Shown here: one piece after another, positions 8,339 through 17,608 of the stretch
How the letters are laid out: each line of letters begins with the position of its first letter
How positions within the stretch are numbered: position 1 is the stretch's first letter
From: Cognatishimia sp. SS12
GTDB lineage: Bacteria; Pseudomonadota; Alphaproteobacteria; Rhodobacterales; Rhodobacteraceae
Reading direction: 5' to 3'
Assembly: GCF_028369055.1 (NCBI RefSeq)
Contig: NZ_JAQNCZ010000004.1
Location: 124,001 to 188,000, forward strand
Length of the DNA: 64,000 nt
Notes under the pieces: model-generated
Databases searched by the model: none
What the model saw: only the letters and a program-made list of their open reading frames with translations
What the model was told of the DNA's origin: nothing
Position numbers and translations under genes: made by a program

Positions 8339-9538
8339 ATGTCACAGAATGTTCGCGAGAAAGCACAAGAAGCGCTGGCCGAGGTCGAAAAACTGAACGC
8401 CGTGGTGCTGCCAGAGCCGGTTGAGGCCCAGGCCGTTGTACCGCTTGAGGCCGCAGATGCGCCCACAAGCGCCGAGATTACCAAGCGCATGGCGGAACTC
8501 GACATGAGTGACACCAATTCCATTGTCACATTTGGGTCAGCAGCGCAGGCCGAATTGCAGCAGATCAGCCAATCCATGTTGCAGGATGTGCGCAACAAAG
8601 ATGTCGGCCCGGCGGGCGACAGCCTGCGCGAGATTGTGACCACCATTCGCGGCTTTTCGGTGTCGGAGCTGGACGTGCGGCGCAAACGCAGCTGGTGGGA
8701 GCGCCTGATGGGTCGCGCCGCGCCTTTTGCAAAATTCACCGCGCGGTTTGAGCAAGTTCAAAGCCAAATCGACAAGGTGACGGATAATCTGCTGGATCAT
8801 GAGCACAAGCTGATGAAAGACATCAAATCGCTTGATCTGCTGTATGAAAAGACCCTCGATTTCTATGACGAGCTGGCGCTTTACATTGCGGCCGGCGAGG
8901 CCAAGATTGCCGAGATCGACGCCACCGACATCCCGGCCAAAGAGGCCGAAGTTCAGGCCGCTGACGAAAACCAGCAGGTGATGAAAGCACAAGAGCTGCG
9001 CGACCTGCGCGCCGCCCGCGATGATCTGGAACGCCGGGTGCATGACCTGAAGCTGACGCGCCAGGTGACGATGCAGTCGTTGCCCTCCATCCGTCTGGTG
9101 CAGGAAAACGACAAATCCCTTGTCACCAAGATCAACTCCACCCTTGTGAACACCGTGCCGCTTTGGGAAACGCAGCTGGCGCAGGCCGTGACGATCCAAC
9201 GCTCCAGCGAGGCGGCCGCCGCCGTGCGCGAAGCCAATGATCTGACCAACGAACTTTTGACGGCCAATGCCGCCAATTTGCGCGAGTCCAACAAGATGAT
9301 CCGCGAAGAGATGGAACGGGGTGTCTTTGACATCGAAGCCGTGAAACAGGCCAATGCCGATCTGATCGGCACCATCGAGGAAAGCCTGCAGATCGCCGAC
9401 GAAGGCAAGGCGCGCCGCGCCGCCGCCGAAGAAGATCTGAAGCAGATGGAAGCAGAGCTGCGCGACACGCTCGCCGCGGCCAAAGCCAAGGCCACTGGTC
9501 TTGGGGACACGATTGGCACCGCCTCGGGCGCGGAATAA
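8339..9538 (+). CDS. telA: Toxic-anion resistance protein TelA
   Basis: The 399-residue, highly charged, mostly alpha-helical protein matches TelA/KlaA (PF05816). Diagnostic stretches are RKRSWWERLMGRAAPFAKFTARFEQVQSQID near residues 115-145, and TMQSLPSIRLVQENDKSL followed by STLVNTVPLWETQLAQAV near 240-285. There is no signal peptide or membrane helix; long coiled coils are likely. TelA was named for tellurite resistance but also acts in envelope and antibiotic stress. A GAGGGGAAG site precedes the ATG. The next gene's ATG directly follows its stop. Confidence 0.92.
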   Translation: MSQNVREKAQEALAEVEKLNAVVLPEPVEAQAVVPLEAADAPTSAEITKRMAELDMSDTNSIVTFGSAAQAELQQISQSMLQDVRNKDVGPAGDSLREIVTTIRGFSVSELDVRRKRSWWERLMGRAAPFAKFTARFEQVQSQIDKVTDNLLDHEHKLMKDIKSLDLLYEKTLDFYDELALYIAAGEAKIAEIDATDIPAKEAEVQAADENQQVMKAQELRDLRAARDDLERRVHDLKLTRQVTMQSLPSIRLVQENDKSLVTKINSTLVNTVPLWETQLAQAVTIQRSSEAAAAVREANDLTNELLTANAANLRESNKMIREEMERGVFDIEAVKQANADLIGTIEESLQIADEGKARRAAAEEDLKQMEAELRDTLAAAKAKATGLGDTIGTASGAE

Positions 9539-10480
9539 ATGCCGCCAAAGCGTGGCATAGGCGCAGCAGCGCTCTGGGGCGGGATCGCCTTTCTTGCGGG
9601 GTGCCAGATGGTGGCCCCGCCAGAACCGGTGGCACCGACCCCGGTTGCACTGCCCCTGCCTGCCGCGCCCAGCCAGCAAAGCGACAGCATCAAGGCCTAT
9701 TACGCCAATCTACAGGCTGACCTTTTGGTACAGGGGTTGATGCGGGTGGATGGCGGCGGGCCAGACACGCCCTATACCGCCACCATGCTGGCGCGCAATT
9801 TTGAACGCATTGCCTTTTATGAAGAACACAAACTGGGCACCCGGCTGCAATCCAGCAGCGGCGAGGCGCGGCTTTTGGCGCGTTGGGATGCCCCCGTGCG
9901 CATGAAGGTCGAATTTGGGCCCAGCGTGCCCGCGCCGCAACGCGCGAAAGATATGGCCAGCATCAACCGCTTTGCCGACCGCTTGACGCGCGTCACCGGG
10001 CATCCGGTGAATACAACCCGCGGGCGCGGTAATTTCCATGTGCTTGTGATTGGCGAAGACGACCGCAGCGCGATGCAGACCCGCTTTGCCGAACTGCTGC
10101 CAAACCTGACCCCGGTCAGCCGCCAATTGCTGCAGAACCTGCCGCGCGATCTGCATTGCCTGGTGGTGGTGAGTCACGCTGACAGCGCCACGCCGCAGAT
10201 CATGTCAGCGGTGGCGATCGTGCGGGCCGAGCACCCGGATCTTTTGCGTCAGGCCTGCTTTCACGAAGAGCTCGCGCAGGGCATGGGGCTGGTGAACGAC
10301 AGTCCGAATGCACGCCCGTCCATCTTTAACGACGACGACGAATTTGCGCTGCTCACCAGCCATGATGAGGCCCTGCTGCGCATGTTATACAGCCCGGAGC
10401 TGAAGATCGGCATGTCCGTTGACCAAGCCCGCCCCATCGTGCGCAGCCTCGCCGCGCGCGAGGTCGGCCAGCCCCTTTAA
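9539..10480 (+). CDS. DUF2927-domain lipoprotein
   Basis: The 313-residue protein starts immediately after telA. It has a signal peptide ending FLAGC (lipidation Cys at about residue 22) followed by a Pro-rich linker. The DUF2927 core lies at about residues 115-290 and includes NRFADRLTRVTGHPV, FHVLVI and CFHEELAQGMGLVNDS. The HEE motif recalls a protease-like HExxx pattern, but a full zinc site is not evident and activity is unproven. It is predicted to be membrane-anchored and periplasmic. Its position suggests it is the periplasmic partner of the XpaC/TelA membrane system. Confidence 0.78.
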   Translation: MPPKRGIGAAALWGGIAFLAGCQMVAPPEPVAPTPVALPLPAAPSQQSDSIKAYYANLQADLLVQGLMRVDGGGPDTPYTATMLARNFERIAFYEEHKLGTRLQSSSGEARLLARWDAPVRMKVEFGPSVPAPQRAKDMASINRFADRLTRVTGHPVNTTRGRGNFHVLVIGEDDRSAMQTRFAELLPNLTPVSRQLLQNLPRDLHCLVVVSHADSATPQIMSAVAIVRAEHPDLLRQACFHEELAQGMGLVNDSPNARPSIFNDDDEFALLTSHDEALLRMLYSPELKIGMSVDQARPIVRSLAAREVGQPL

Positions 10481-10496
10481 CGATCAGGAGACCACC

Positions 10497-11633
10497 ATGG
10501 GTATTTTCGATTTCCTCAAAGGCGAATTCATCGACGTCATCCATTGGACCGATGACAGCCGCGACACGATGGTTTGGCGGTTTGAGCGCGAAGGCCATGC
10601 GATTAAATACGGGGCCAAGCTGACGGTGCGCGAAGGGCAAGCGGCTGTTTTTGTCCACGAGGGGCAGATTGCTGATGTGTTCACCCCCGGGCTCTATATG
10701 CTTGAAACCAACAACATGCCGATCCTGACCACGCTGAACCATTGGGATCACGGCTTTCAAAGCCCGTTCAAATCCGAGATCTATTTCGTCAACACCACGC
10801 GGTTCAATGATCTGAAATGGGGCACCAAAAACCCGATCATGGCGCGTGATCCGGAATTTGGCCCGGTGCGCCTGCGGGCCTATGGCACCTATTCGGTGCG
10901 CGTTGCTGATGCCGCACGTTTCCTGACAGAAATCGTCGGCACCGATGGCGAATTCACCATGGATGAGATCAGCTATCAGATCCGTAATGTGATTGTGCAG
11001 GCCTTCTCGCGCGTGATCGCCGGCGCAGGCATCCCGGTGCTCGACATGGCTGCCAATACCGCCGAATTCGGCAAGATCGTCGCCGAGGCCATTGATCCGG
11101 TGGTGCAGCAATACGGGTTGTCCCTGCCGGAATTATACATTGAAAACATCAGCCTGCCGCCCGCAGTTGAACAGGCGCTGGACGATCGCACATCACGCGG
11201 CATTGCGGGCGACCTGAATGACCACATGCGCTGGAAGGCCGCCGAGGCGGTTGGCAAAGGCGGCGGCGCTGGGGATGCGATGGGGGCCGGGCTTGGCGCG
11301 GGGCTTGGCATGGCCATGGCCGGTAATGTCATGCAGCAAGGCTTCGGCGCCCCCTCCCAGACGAGCGGACCCTGGGGCATGAGCCAAGCGCCGAGTGCAC
11401 AGCCTGCACCGCCGCCCCCGCCGGTCGAACATGTCTGGCATATTGCCGAAGCGGGCAAAACCACGGGCCCGTTTTCCAAGGCGAAACTGGGTCGCATGGC
11501 CGCTGAAGGCAAAATCAAGCGCGAGACTTACGTTTGGACCGCCGGGCAAGATGGCTGGAAAGCCGCCGGAGAGGTGGCCGAACTGGCGCAGCTCTTTACG
11601 GTCATGCCGCCCCCGCCGCCACCCGGCGTCTGA
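10497..11633 (+). CDS. SPFH-domain protein with C-terminal GYF_2 domain (YdjI-like)
   Basis: The start at 10497 follows CAGGAGA; the longer frame from 10419 overlaps the previous gene and is rejected. The 378-residue protein begins MGIFDFLKGEFIDVIHW, characteristic of the YdjI/virion-core-like SPFH family, with the SPFH region up to about residue 240. A Gly/Ala/Met-rich linker and a poly-Pro stretch follow. The C-terminal ~60 residues (HVWHIAEAGKTTGPFSKAKLGRMAAEGKI...WTAGQDGW) form a GYF_2 domain, usually a peptide-binding module. In Bacillus, YdjI works with a zinc-ribbon membrane protein (YdjG) to recruit PspA; the next gene here encodes such a protein. Confidence 0.85.
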   Translation: MGIFDFLKGEFIDVIHWTDDSRDTMVWRFEREGHAIKYGAKLTVREGQAAVFVHEGQIADVFTPGLYMLETNNMPILTTLNHWDHGFQSPFKSEIYFVNTTRFNDLKWGTKNPIMARDPEFGPVRLRAYGTYSVRVADAARFLTEIVGTDGEFTMDEISYQIRNVIVQAFSRVIAGAGIPVLDMAANTAEFGKIVAEAIDPVVQQYGLSLPELYIENISLPPAVEQALDDRTSRGIAGDLNDHMRWKAAEAVGKGGGAGDAMGAGLGAGLGMAMAGNVMQQGFGAPSQTSGPWGMSQAPSAQPAPPPPPVEHVWHIAEAGKTTGPFSKAKLGRMAAEGKIKRETYVWTAGQDGWKAAGEVAELAQLFTVMPPPPPPGV

Positions 11634-11654
11634 CCGCGCAACCCGCCCTGACCA

Positions 11655-11693
11655 CGCGGCAGCTTCTTAAGGCTGCCGCGCCCCCCGTTTTTC
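11655..11693 (+). terminator. Hairpin after the SPFH gene, terminator-like
   Basis: A perfect 9-bp stem CGCGGCAGC/GCTGCCGCG with an 8-nt loop is followed by CCCCCCG and then TTTTT. The T-run is displaced from the stem by seven bases, so termination may be partial and some read-through into the zinc-ribbon gene is likely. Confidence 0.55.
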
Positions 11694-11715
11694 AGCCATT
11701 GTTTGCTTGTGCTTT

Positions 11716-12843
11716 ATGACCGATCTGCCGCCCCTGCCGGAAAATTCGCCAACCCCGCGATCCACCCACCGCTTTCCCTGCGATCAATGCGGGGCGGATT
11801 ACCGGTTTGACCCTGACGCCGGAAAGCTGATCTGCGATCACTGCGGGGACGAAAAGCCGGTGCAAGAGGCCTCTCCCTGGCAAGGCGCGGTGATCCGCGA
11901 GCTCGACCTGAAAACCGCGCTGCAGAATGCCTTGCCGAGCCATGAAATCGAAGAAACCCGCGTCTCGCGCTGCCCAAACTGCGCGGCGCAGGTGGAATTT
12001 GATGCCACAACCCACGCCAAGGAATGTCCCTTCTGCGCCACGCCTGTGGTCGTGGACAGCGGCACGCACCGCCATATCAAACCCAAAGGTGTTCTGCCCT
12101 TTGCGCTGGATGAACGCGCCGCCAACAGCGCCGTGAGCAATTGGCTGGGCCGGCTTTGGTTCGCCCCCAGTGGGCTGCAGCAATACGCCCGCAAAGGGCG
12201 CAAGATGGATGGCATCTATGTGCCCTACTGGACCTTTGATGCGCAGACCCAGTCGGCCTATCGCGGCGAACGCGGCACGGAATATTATGAAACCCGCACT
12301 GTGATGCGCGATGGCAAGCGGGTGCAGCAACGGGTAACGAAAGTGCGCTGGCGTGGCGTCACCGGGCGCGTGGCCCGGTTTTTTGATGATGTGCTGGTGC
12401 TGGCCTCCAAAAGCCTGCCCAAACGCTTTACCGACGCGCTGGCCCCCTGGGATCTTAGTGGGCTGGAGCCCTATCGCCCCGAATTCCTCGCCGGGTTTCG
12501 CGCCGAAGGCTATGCGGTCGAGCTGGAGGACGGATTTCGCGAAGCGCGCGCCTATATGGATCAGGTCATCCTGCGAGACGTGAAATTTGACATCGGTGGC
12601 GACCGGCAGCGGGTGCATGCGGTGGACACACAGCTGTCGGATGTGACGTTCAAACACGTGCTGCTGCCGGTCTGGATGGCGGCCTATAAATACCGCGGCA
12701 AGACCTATCGGTTCGTGGTCAATGGCCAGAACGGCCGCGTGCAGGGGGAACGCCCTTATTCGGCGATAAAAATCGCCATCGCGGTCATTTTAGGGGCGAT
12801 TGTTGCCGCCGCTGTGGGCTATGTGATGTCCCAAGCACAATAA
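11716..12843 (+). CDS. Zinc-ribbon membrane protein (TFIIB-type, YdjG-like)
   Basis: The ATG at 11716 gives a 375-residue protein. It has two N-terminal zinc ribbons: CDQCGADYRFDPDAG...CDHCG near residues 19-42, and CPNCAAQVEF...CPFC near 79-100. A ~220-residue domain with PYWTFDAQTQSAYRGERG follows, and one C-terminal membrane helix (IAIAVILGAIVAAAVGYVM). Such proteins are often mis-named primosomal N'-like helicases, but no helicase motif exists. Pairing with an SPFH/YdjI protein resembles the Bacillus YdjG-YdjI membrane-stress complex; this functional link is inference. Confidence 0.75.
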   Translation: MTDLPPLPENSPTPRSTHRFPCDQCGADYRFDPDAGKLICDHCGDEKPVQEASPWQGAVIRELDLKTALQNALPSHEIEETRVSRCPNCAAQVEFDATTHAKECPFCATPVVVDSGTHRHIKPKGVLPFALDERAANSAVSNWLGRLWFAPSGLQQYARKGRKMDGIYVPYWTFDAQTQSAYRGERGTEYYETRTVMRDGKRVQQRVTKVRWRGVTGRVARFFDDVLVLASKSLPKRFTDALAPWDLSGLEPYRPEFLAGFRAEGYAVELEDGFREARAYMDQVILRDVKFDIGGDRQRVHAVDTQLSDVTFKHVLLPVWMAAYKYRGKTYRFVVNGQNGRVQGERPYSAIKIAIAVILGAIVAAAVGYVMSQAQ

Positions 12844-12858
12844 ACAGGGGCAAAAACC

Positions 12859-13308
12859 ATGCGAGCATTGATCCAGCGCGTCAGTGAGGCTGCCGTCCGT
12901 GTTGACGGCGCGGTCACGGGGGAAATCGGCCCGGGCCTGCTGGTGCTGATCTGCGCCATGAAAGGCGATACAGAGGCGGAAGCCGACAAACTTGCCAACA
13001 AAATCAGCAAGATGCGTATCTTTAAAGACGACGCGGGCAAGATGAATAAATCGCTCCTCGATATCGGCGGCAGCGCGCTGGTGGTCAGCCAGTTCACCCT
13101 GGCGGCCGACACGCGCAGCGGCAACCGCCCGGGGTTTTCCACCGCGTGCGGTGCCGAGGAGGGCAAGGCGTTTTATGAGTATTTCACCCGCGCAATGGCG
13201 GCGACGGGCGTGCCGGTGGCCACAGGCATCTTTGGTGCAGACATGAAGGTTTCGCTGCTGAATGATGGGCCGGTGACGGTCTGGATTGACACAGACCAGT
13301 GGGCCTAG
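12859..13308 (+). CDS. dtd: D-aminoacyl-tRNA deacylase
   Basis: The 149-residue protein is the normal DTD length. It has the two active-site signatures: SQFTL at residues 76-80, and the Gly-cisPro motif in [11 protein letters not shown] near residue 137. It begins [13 protein letters not shown], as in most members. DTD removes D-amino acids and misacylated glycine from tRNA, acting as a dimer with the cis-Pro motif in trans. It follows the zinc-ribbon gene by 15 bp and converges on the phnA-like gene. Confidence 0.96.
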   Translation: MRALIQRVSEAAVRVDGAVTGEIGPGLLVLICAMKGDTEAEADKLANKISKMRIFKDDAGKMNKSLLDIGGSALVVSQFTLAADTRSGNRPGFSTACGAEEGKAFYEYFTRAMAATGVPVATGIFGADMKVSLLNDGPVTVWIDTDQWA

Positions 13309-13319
13309 CGGCCGCGCGG

Positions 13320-13838
13320 TTAGCCAGATTTTTTCACAAATTTCGTCAGGATCACAATGCGCTGACCTTCCACGCGCCCCTCGATCTGGGAGTCATTGTC
13401 CTGCACAAGGGAAATATTGCGCACAGCCGTGCCGCGTTTCGCCGTGAACCCGGCCCCTTTGACAGGCAGATCTTTGATCAGGACCACCGCGTCACCTGCC
13501 GAAAGCACCGCGCCGTTGCTGTCGCGGTGCACCACATCAGAGGGCAGCGGCATGCCGGCTTCTGCCCAGGCAAGAGTCTCCGGCTCAAGATAGGCGATTT
13601 CGAGCAATTCACGCGCCCAGGGCGACTCTGGTAGCGCCTGCAAAAGACGATAGGCCAGTACTTGCGTTGCTGCGTCTGTGGACCAGATCGCCTCATGCAG
13701 GCATTGCCAATGTGGAGCCTCTTCGACCGCACCGCTCGCGCCAGCATGGCACGTTGGGCACAGCGCAAGAGTGTCGCTTCGCGGCGCGAGGGCAAAATCC
13801 AGCAGCTCAGCCTCAGCAGAACAAATGGCGCAGCTCAT
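13320..13838 (-). CDS. PhnA-domain zinc-ribbon protein (YjdM-like)
   Basis: The 172-residue protein has an N-terminal zinc ribbon (Cys3, Cys6, Cys27, Cys30) and the PhnA C-terminal barrel (GDAVVLIKDLPVKGAGFTAKRGTAVRNISL near 115-145). Despite the name this is not phosphonoacetate hydrolase. The E. coli phnA (yjdM) is not required for phosphonate use, and its function is unclear. It is also far from the C-P lyase operon at the right end of the window. AAGGA lies about nine bases before the ATG. Confidence 0.85.
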   Translation of the reverse strand: MSCAICSAEAELLDFALAPRSDTLALCPTCHAGASGAVEEAPHWQCLHEAIWSTDAATQVLAYRLLQALPESPWARELLEIAYLEPETLAWAEAGMPLPSDVVHRDSNGAVLSAGDAVVLIKDLPVKGAGFTAKRGTAVRNISLVQDNDSQIEGRVEGQRIVILTKFVKKSG

Positions 13839-13906
13839 GGCAGGTTCCTTCGATTGGAGTGCCCTGCTTATGTGCCGCGCTTATGCCAAGGTCCAGCGCC
13901 AAATTA

Positions 13907-15391
13907 CTACACGGACAGCGTTGCCGCCACCGCCCGTTTCCAGGCTGCATATTTGTCTTCGCGGTAGGGTTCTTGCATCTTGGGTTCAAACTGGCGCTCT
14001 AGCGCCCATTTGGCCGCGAACTCCTGTTGATCCGGATAGACCCCTGCCCGCATACCGGCCAGCCAAGCGACACCAAGCGCGGTGCTTTCCAACACCTCCG
14101 GGCGGTCGACCGGCGCGCCGATAATGTCGGCGAGGAACTGCATCGCCCAATCGCTGGCGGTCATGCCGCCATCCACGCGCAGCACCTGGGTTTCCGCTTC
14201 GCCCATGTCGCCATGCATGGCCTCCAGAAGATCGCGGGTCTGAAAGCCGACACTTTCCAGCGCGGCGCGAGCAAATTCTGCCGGGCCGGAGCCGCGCGTC
14301 AGCCCATAGACCGCGCCGCGACAATCCGGGGCCCAATACGGCGCGCCCAGCCCGGTAAAGGCCGGGACAAGAATCAAATCCTGCGATTTATCCGCCGCCT
14401 CTGCCAGCGCTTGGGTCTCGCTGGCGTTTTCAATGATCCCAAGCCCATCGCGCAGCCATTGCACCACCGCGCCGGCGATAAAAATCGCCCCTTCCAGCGC
14501 ATAGGTCGGTTTGCCGTCCAGCTGATAGCCAATTGTGGTCAGCAATCGGTTCTTTGACGTCACGGGCGTATCGCCGGTGTTCAGCAGGGCAAAACAGCCG
14601 GTGCCATAGGTGGATTTCAGCATCCCCGGTTCAAAACACGCATTGCCAATGGTGGCGGCCTGCTGATCACCGGCCACGCCCAAGATCGGCACTTCGGCCC
14701 CAAAGACACTGGCCTCGGTGGTGCCAAAATCTGCGGCGCAATCCAGCACCTCGGGCAGCATGGCCTGCGGAATATCCAGCAGCTCGCAGATGCGGCTGCT
14801 CCATTTGCCTTTGCGGATATCGTACAGCATGGTGCGGGCCGCATTGGTGGCATCGGTCACATGGCGTTTGCCGCCCGTCAGGTTCCAGATCAGCCAGCTG
14901 TCCACGGTGCCAAAGGCCAACTGCCCCAGACGCGCGCGCGCGTGCAGCCCCTCGTTGTGATCCAGGATCCATTTCACTTTGGTCGCGCTGAAATAAGGAT
15001 CTAGCAGCAACCCGGTGGTGTCGGTCACAAGATCTTCGTGGCCTTCTGATTTCAGAATGCGACAGATCTCGGCGGTGCGGCGGTCCTGCCAGACGATGGC
15101 ATTATGAACTGGTTCGCCGGTCTCGCGGTCCCAGATCAGCGTGGTTTCGCGTTGGTTGGTGATGCCGATCGCCGTGACTTCAGCCGCAGTAATGCCAACC
15201 TGCGCTATCACATCGCGGCAGGTCGCCAGCGTGGTGTTCCACAGATCCATCGGATCATGTTCCACCCAACCGGATTTCGGGAAATGCTGCGCGAATTCCT
15301 GCTGCGCGCTGTCAATGATCCGCATCTCGCCATCAAACAGGATTGCGCGGGTTGATGTCGTGCCTTGGTCAATGGCGAGGATATAGGTCAT
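13907..15391 (-). CDS. glpK: Glycerol kinase
   Basis: The 494-residue FGGY kinase begins [20 protein letters not shown], containing the ATP phosphate-binding loop. Further glycerol kinase markers are [46 protein letters not shown], and GVAGDQQAA. It phosphorylates glycerol to sn-glycerol 3-phosphate using ATP. GGTGGAG precedes the ATG. It lies 26 kb from the glycerol ABC importer operon (41.4-47.4 kb) that would supply its substrate; in some rhizobia glpK is part of that operon. Confidence 0.97.
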   Translation of the reverse strand: MTYILAIDQGTTSTRAILFDGEMRIIDSAQQEFAQHFPKSGWVEHDPMDLWNTTLATCRDVIAQVGITAAEVTAIGITNQRETTLIWDRETGEPVHNAIVWQDRRTAEICRILKSEGHEDLVTDTTGLLLDPYFSATKVKWILDHNEGLHARARLGQLAFGTVDSWLIWNLTGGKRHVTDATNAARTMLYDIRKGKWSSRICELLDIPQAMLPEVLDCAADFGTTEASVFGAEVPILGVAGDQQAATIGNACFEPGMLKSTYGTGCFALLNTGDTPVTSKNRLLTTIGYQLDGKPTYALEGAIFIAGAVVQWLRDGLGIIENASETQALAEAADKSQDLILVPAFTGLGAPYWAPDCRGAVYGLTRGSGPAEFARAALESVGFQTRDLLEAMHGDMGEAETQVLRVDGGMTASDWAMQFLADIIGAPVDRPEVLESTALGVAWLAGMRAGVYPDQQEFAAKWALERQFEPKMQEPYREDKYAAWKRAVAATLSV

Positions 15392-15547
15392 GCGTGCTCC
15401 ACCCTATTCACTGCAGTTCAAGCAGACTGCCCGAAAACATCTGGTGAGGCAAAGCGGTCGCCACATGGGGCGTGGCCAAGACCGCCTCCCTCACGATCTC
15501 TGGTCACTTTCGTTAGCGCCCAAATGCGCGTTTGAAAAGAGGTGAAT

Positions 15548-15591
15548 GCAAAAAGAACCCAAATGAACGCGAAATTCACGGTTCTTTTTGC
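15548..15591 (-). terminator. 12-bp inverted repeat after the acyl-CoA synthetase gene
   Basis: GCAAAAAGAACC and GGTTCTTTTTGC form a perfect 12-bp stem around a 20-nt loop, and TGAA/TTCA inside the loop can extend the stem. It begins nine bases after the acyl-CoA synthetase stop (minus strand), so an unusual AT-rich terminator or 3'-stabiliser is likely. It also lies in the 209-bp region upstream of glpK, so a regulatory role cannot be excluded. Confidence 0.5.
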
Positions 15592-15600
15592 GTGATATCC

Positions 15601-17481
15601 CTACTCAGCCCATTCCCACTGAACTGCAAAGCGCCCAAGCACGTCGCGCACATCATGTTCATTTGAACCGTTTTGAATGATTTGCGCCACCAGACCGCGC
15701 TTGCGGTCGTCTACAACCAGCCCAACACGTGCGGGCGAGCCTGCCGCTTCAAAGGCGGCATCAAACACCCGGGTGATGGCACTTTTGCGCAGATCAGGTT
15801 TGAACACCTTCCCCACCGCAGTTTTGGGCAGCTCTGGCATGATCTCAATATATTTGGGCTGCGCCGCGCGTTCATGCACCGTGCGTTTGGCATGCGTCAT
15901 CAACTCTTCCGGCGTCACCTCGCCGCCGCTGACCAATTCGACATAGGCGCAGGGCAATTCGCCCGAATGCGCATCCGGCTGACCAATTGCCCCGACAACG
16001 GCCACCGCCGGGTGCTCTGTCAGCGCCTCTTCGATCTCAGCCGGGTCGATATTGTGACCGCCGCGAATGATCAGGTCTTTGGCGCGGCCCGTGATCCATA
16101 GATAGCCATCGTCATCCAGCCGGCCCAGATCACCCGTGCGCAGAAAACGCTCTTGGTAATAGAGGTCCTTGTTTTTGTCGCCATCCGTGTAGGTTTGCCC
16201 GACAAAGACCCCAGGATTGGAGATGCAGATCTCCCCCACTTCGTCAGTGGCGCATTCCTCGGGCCCGGTTTCGGTGGTTTTGACAATCTTCACCTCGGTG
16301 TGCGGAAATGGAATACCAACCGACCCAACCCGTTTTTCGCCATCGGTCGGGTTACAGGACACGAGGCAAGTCGCCTCGGTCAAACCATAGCCTTCGATGA
16401 TGGTCACGTTGGAGGCGCTTTCAAAGCGTTTAAACAGCTCCAGCGGCATGGGGGCAGAGCCGGAAAAAGCCACTTTCACCGAAGAGACATCCGCATCCAC
16501 CGGGCGCTGCATCAACGCGGACACCGCTGTCGGTACGGTGATAATGAAAGAAATCTTCCAGCGTTCAATCAGCTTCCAGAAATTGTCAAACACCCCGTCG
16601 CCGCGATAGCCTTGCGGCGTTGGAAAGACCATATGCGCGCCTGAGGCGATGGCCGACATCACAATCACCTGCACCGCAAAGACGTGAAACAGCGGCAGCG
16701 GGCACATGATGCTGTCGGTTTCGGTGAACAAAAGGCGCTGACCCAGCCAACCGTTGTAGGTCATCCCCTCATAGCAGTGCTGCGCCACTTTCGGCATGCC
16801 GGTCGTGCCGCCGGTGTGAAAATATGCGGCGACGCGATCGCCGGTGCTGTCGGCAAAATTCAGCGTGGTATTCTGCTTTTTCAGCTCTTTGTTGAAATCC
16901 AGAACTTTGGCGCTGTGGCTGACGGGGTTCTTGGGGCGGATCAGCGGCACAATCAGGCTTTTGGGCGGCGCAAGATAGCGATTGAGGTCCACCTCAAGCA
17001 CGGTTTTGACCCCGGGGGCCATGGTCAACGCTTCGGCGACGGATTGCGGCAGATCGGTCTTGGGGAAAGCTTTGAGCGTGACCACAACCTTAGCCCCGGT
17101 TTCCCGCAGGATCGCTGCAATCTGCTCTGGCTCCAGCAGTGGATTGATCGGGTTGACGATCCCGGCGATAGAGCCGCCCAGCATGGTGATCAGCGTTTCA
17201 TGCGCGTTCGGCAGCACATAGGCCACCACGTCCTTTTCGCCGATGCCAAGGCTGCGAAACAGATTGGCCGCCTGCACGGATTGCTGGTGCAACTGGTCCC
17301 ATGTCAGAGTTTCTGCCCGATCTTTCGGGCCTGACGTCAACTGATAGCTGCTGGCCGGGCGATCGGGAAACCGGTCTCGCACACGGGTCAGAAACTCATA
17401 CATCGTCTTTGCGACATCACGGTCTTGCCACGCCATTTCTGCGTCGATGGCGTTGCGATCTTCGACCGAAGCAAATGTCAT
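15601..17481 (-). CDS. Acyl-CoA synthetase (AMP-forming, ANL superfamily)
   Basis: The start at 17481 is preferred over 17505 because GGGGAGGAG lies upstream. The 626-residue enzyme has the ANL motifs: FHTGGTTGMPK near residue 225 (P-loop), EGYGLTEATCL near 360, and TGRAKDLIIRGGHNIDPAEIEEAL near 460. PKTAVGKVFKPDLR near 560 carries the catalytic Lys. It should activate a carboxylic acid to an acyl-CoA via an acyl-adenylate. Length and motifs resemble uncharacterised medium/long-chain synthetases; the substrate is not deducible. It is monocistronic, with a palindrome just upstream. Confidence 0.88.
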   Translation of the reverse strand: MTFASVEDRNAIDAEMAWQDRDVAKTMYEFLTRVRDRFPDRPASSYQLTSGPKDRAETLTWDQLHQQSVQAANLFRSLGIGEKDVVAYVLPNAHETLITMLGGSIAGIVNPINPLLEPEQIAAILRETGAKVVVTLKAFPKTDLPQSVAEALTMAPGVKTVLEVDLNRYLAPPKSLIVPLIRPKNPVSHSAKVLDFNKELKKQNTTLNFADSTGDRVAAYFHTGGTTGMPKVAQHCYEGMTYNGWLGQRLLFTETDSIMCPLPLFHVFAVQVIVMSAIASGAHMVFPTPQGYRGDGVFDNFWKLIERWKISFIITVPTAVSALMQRPVDADVSSVKVAFSGSAPMPLELFKRFESASNVTIIEGYGLTEATCLVSCNPTDGEKRVGSVGIPFPHTEVKIVKTTETGPEECATDEVGEICISNPGVFVGQTYTDGDKNKDLYYQERFLRTGDLGRLDDDGYLWITGRAKDLIIRGGHNIDPAEIEEALTEHPAVAVVGAIGQPDAHSGELPCAYVELVSGGEVTPEELMTHAKRTVHERAAQPKYIEIMPELPKTAVGKVFKPDLRKSAITRVFDAAFEAAGSPARVGLVVDDRKRGLVAQIIQNGSNEHDVRDVLGRFAVQWEWAE

Positions 17482-17507
17482 AAACCACTCCTCCCCTTTG
17501 GTCATGG

Positions 17508-17525
17508 TCCCGTAGAACTACGGGA
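17508..17525. promoter_or_regulatory. Palindrome TCCCGTAG-AA-CTACGGGA upstream of the acyl-CoA synthetase
   Basis: Eight-base arms are perfectly inverted around AA, 27-44 bp upstream of the chosen start codon. The location fits an operator over the promoter or early leader; alternatively the RNA forms a compact hairpin. No fatty-acid regulator consensus that I know matches it. Choosing the 17481 start leaves room for it in the leader. Confidence 0.5.
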
Positions 17526-17608
17526 GTGATACCAAAGAGCATCGCGCGTTGTCACGCGGCAAGGTTCACCAAAGGTCAGCTTTTATCAGACGTTACGTCG
17601 GACTTGTT

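Noticed and set aside
13320-13838. phnA-like gene as part of the phosphonate system
   Set aside because: It is 44 kb from the C-P lyase operon, and YjdM-type PhnA proteins are not needed for phosphonate use.
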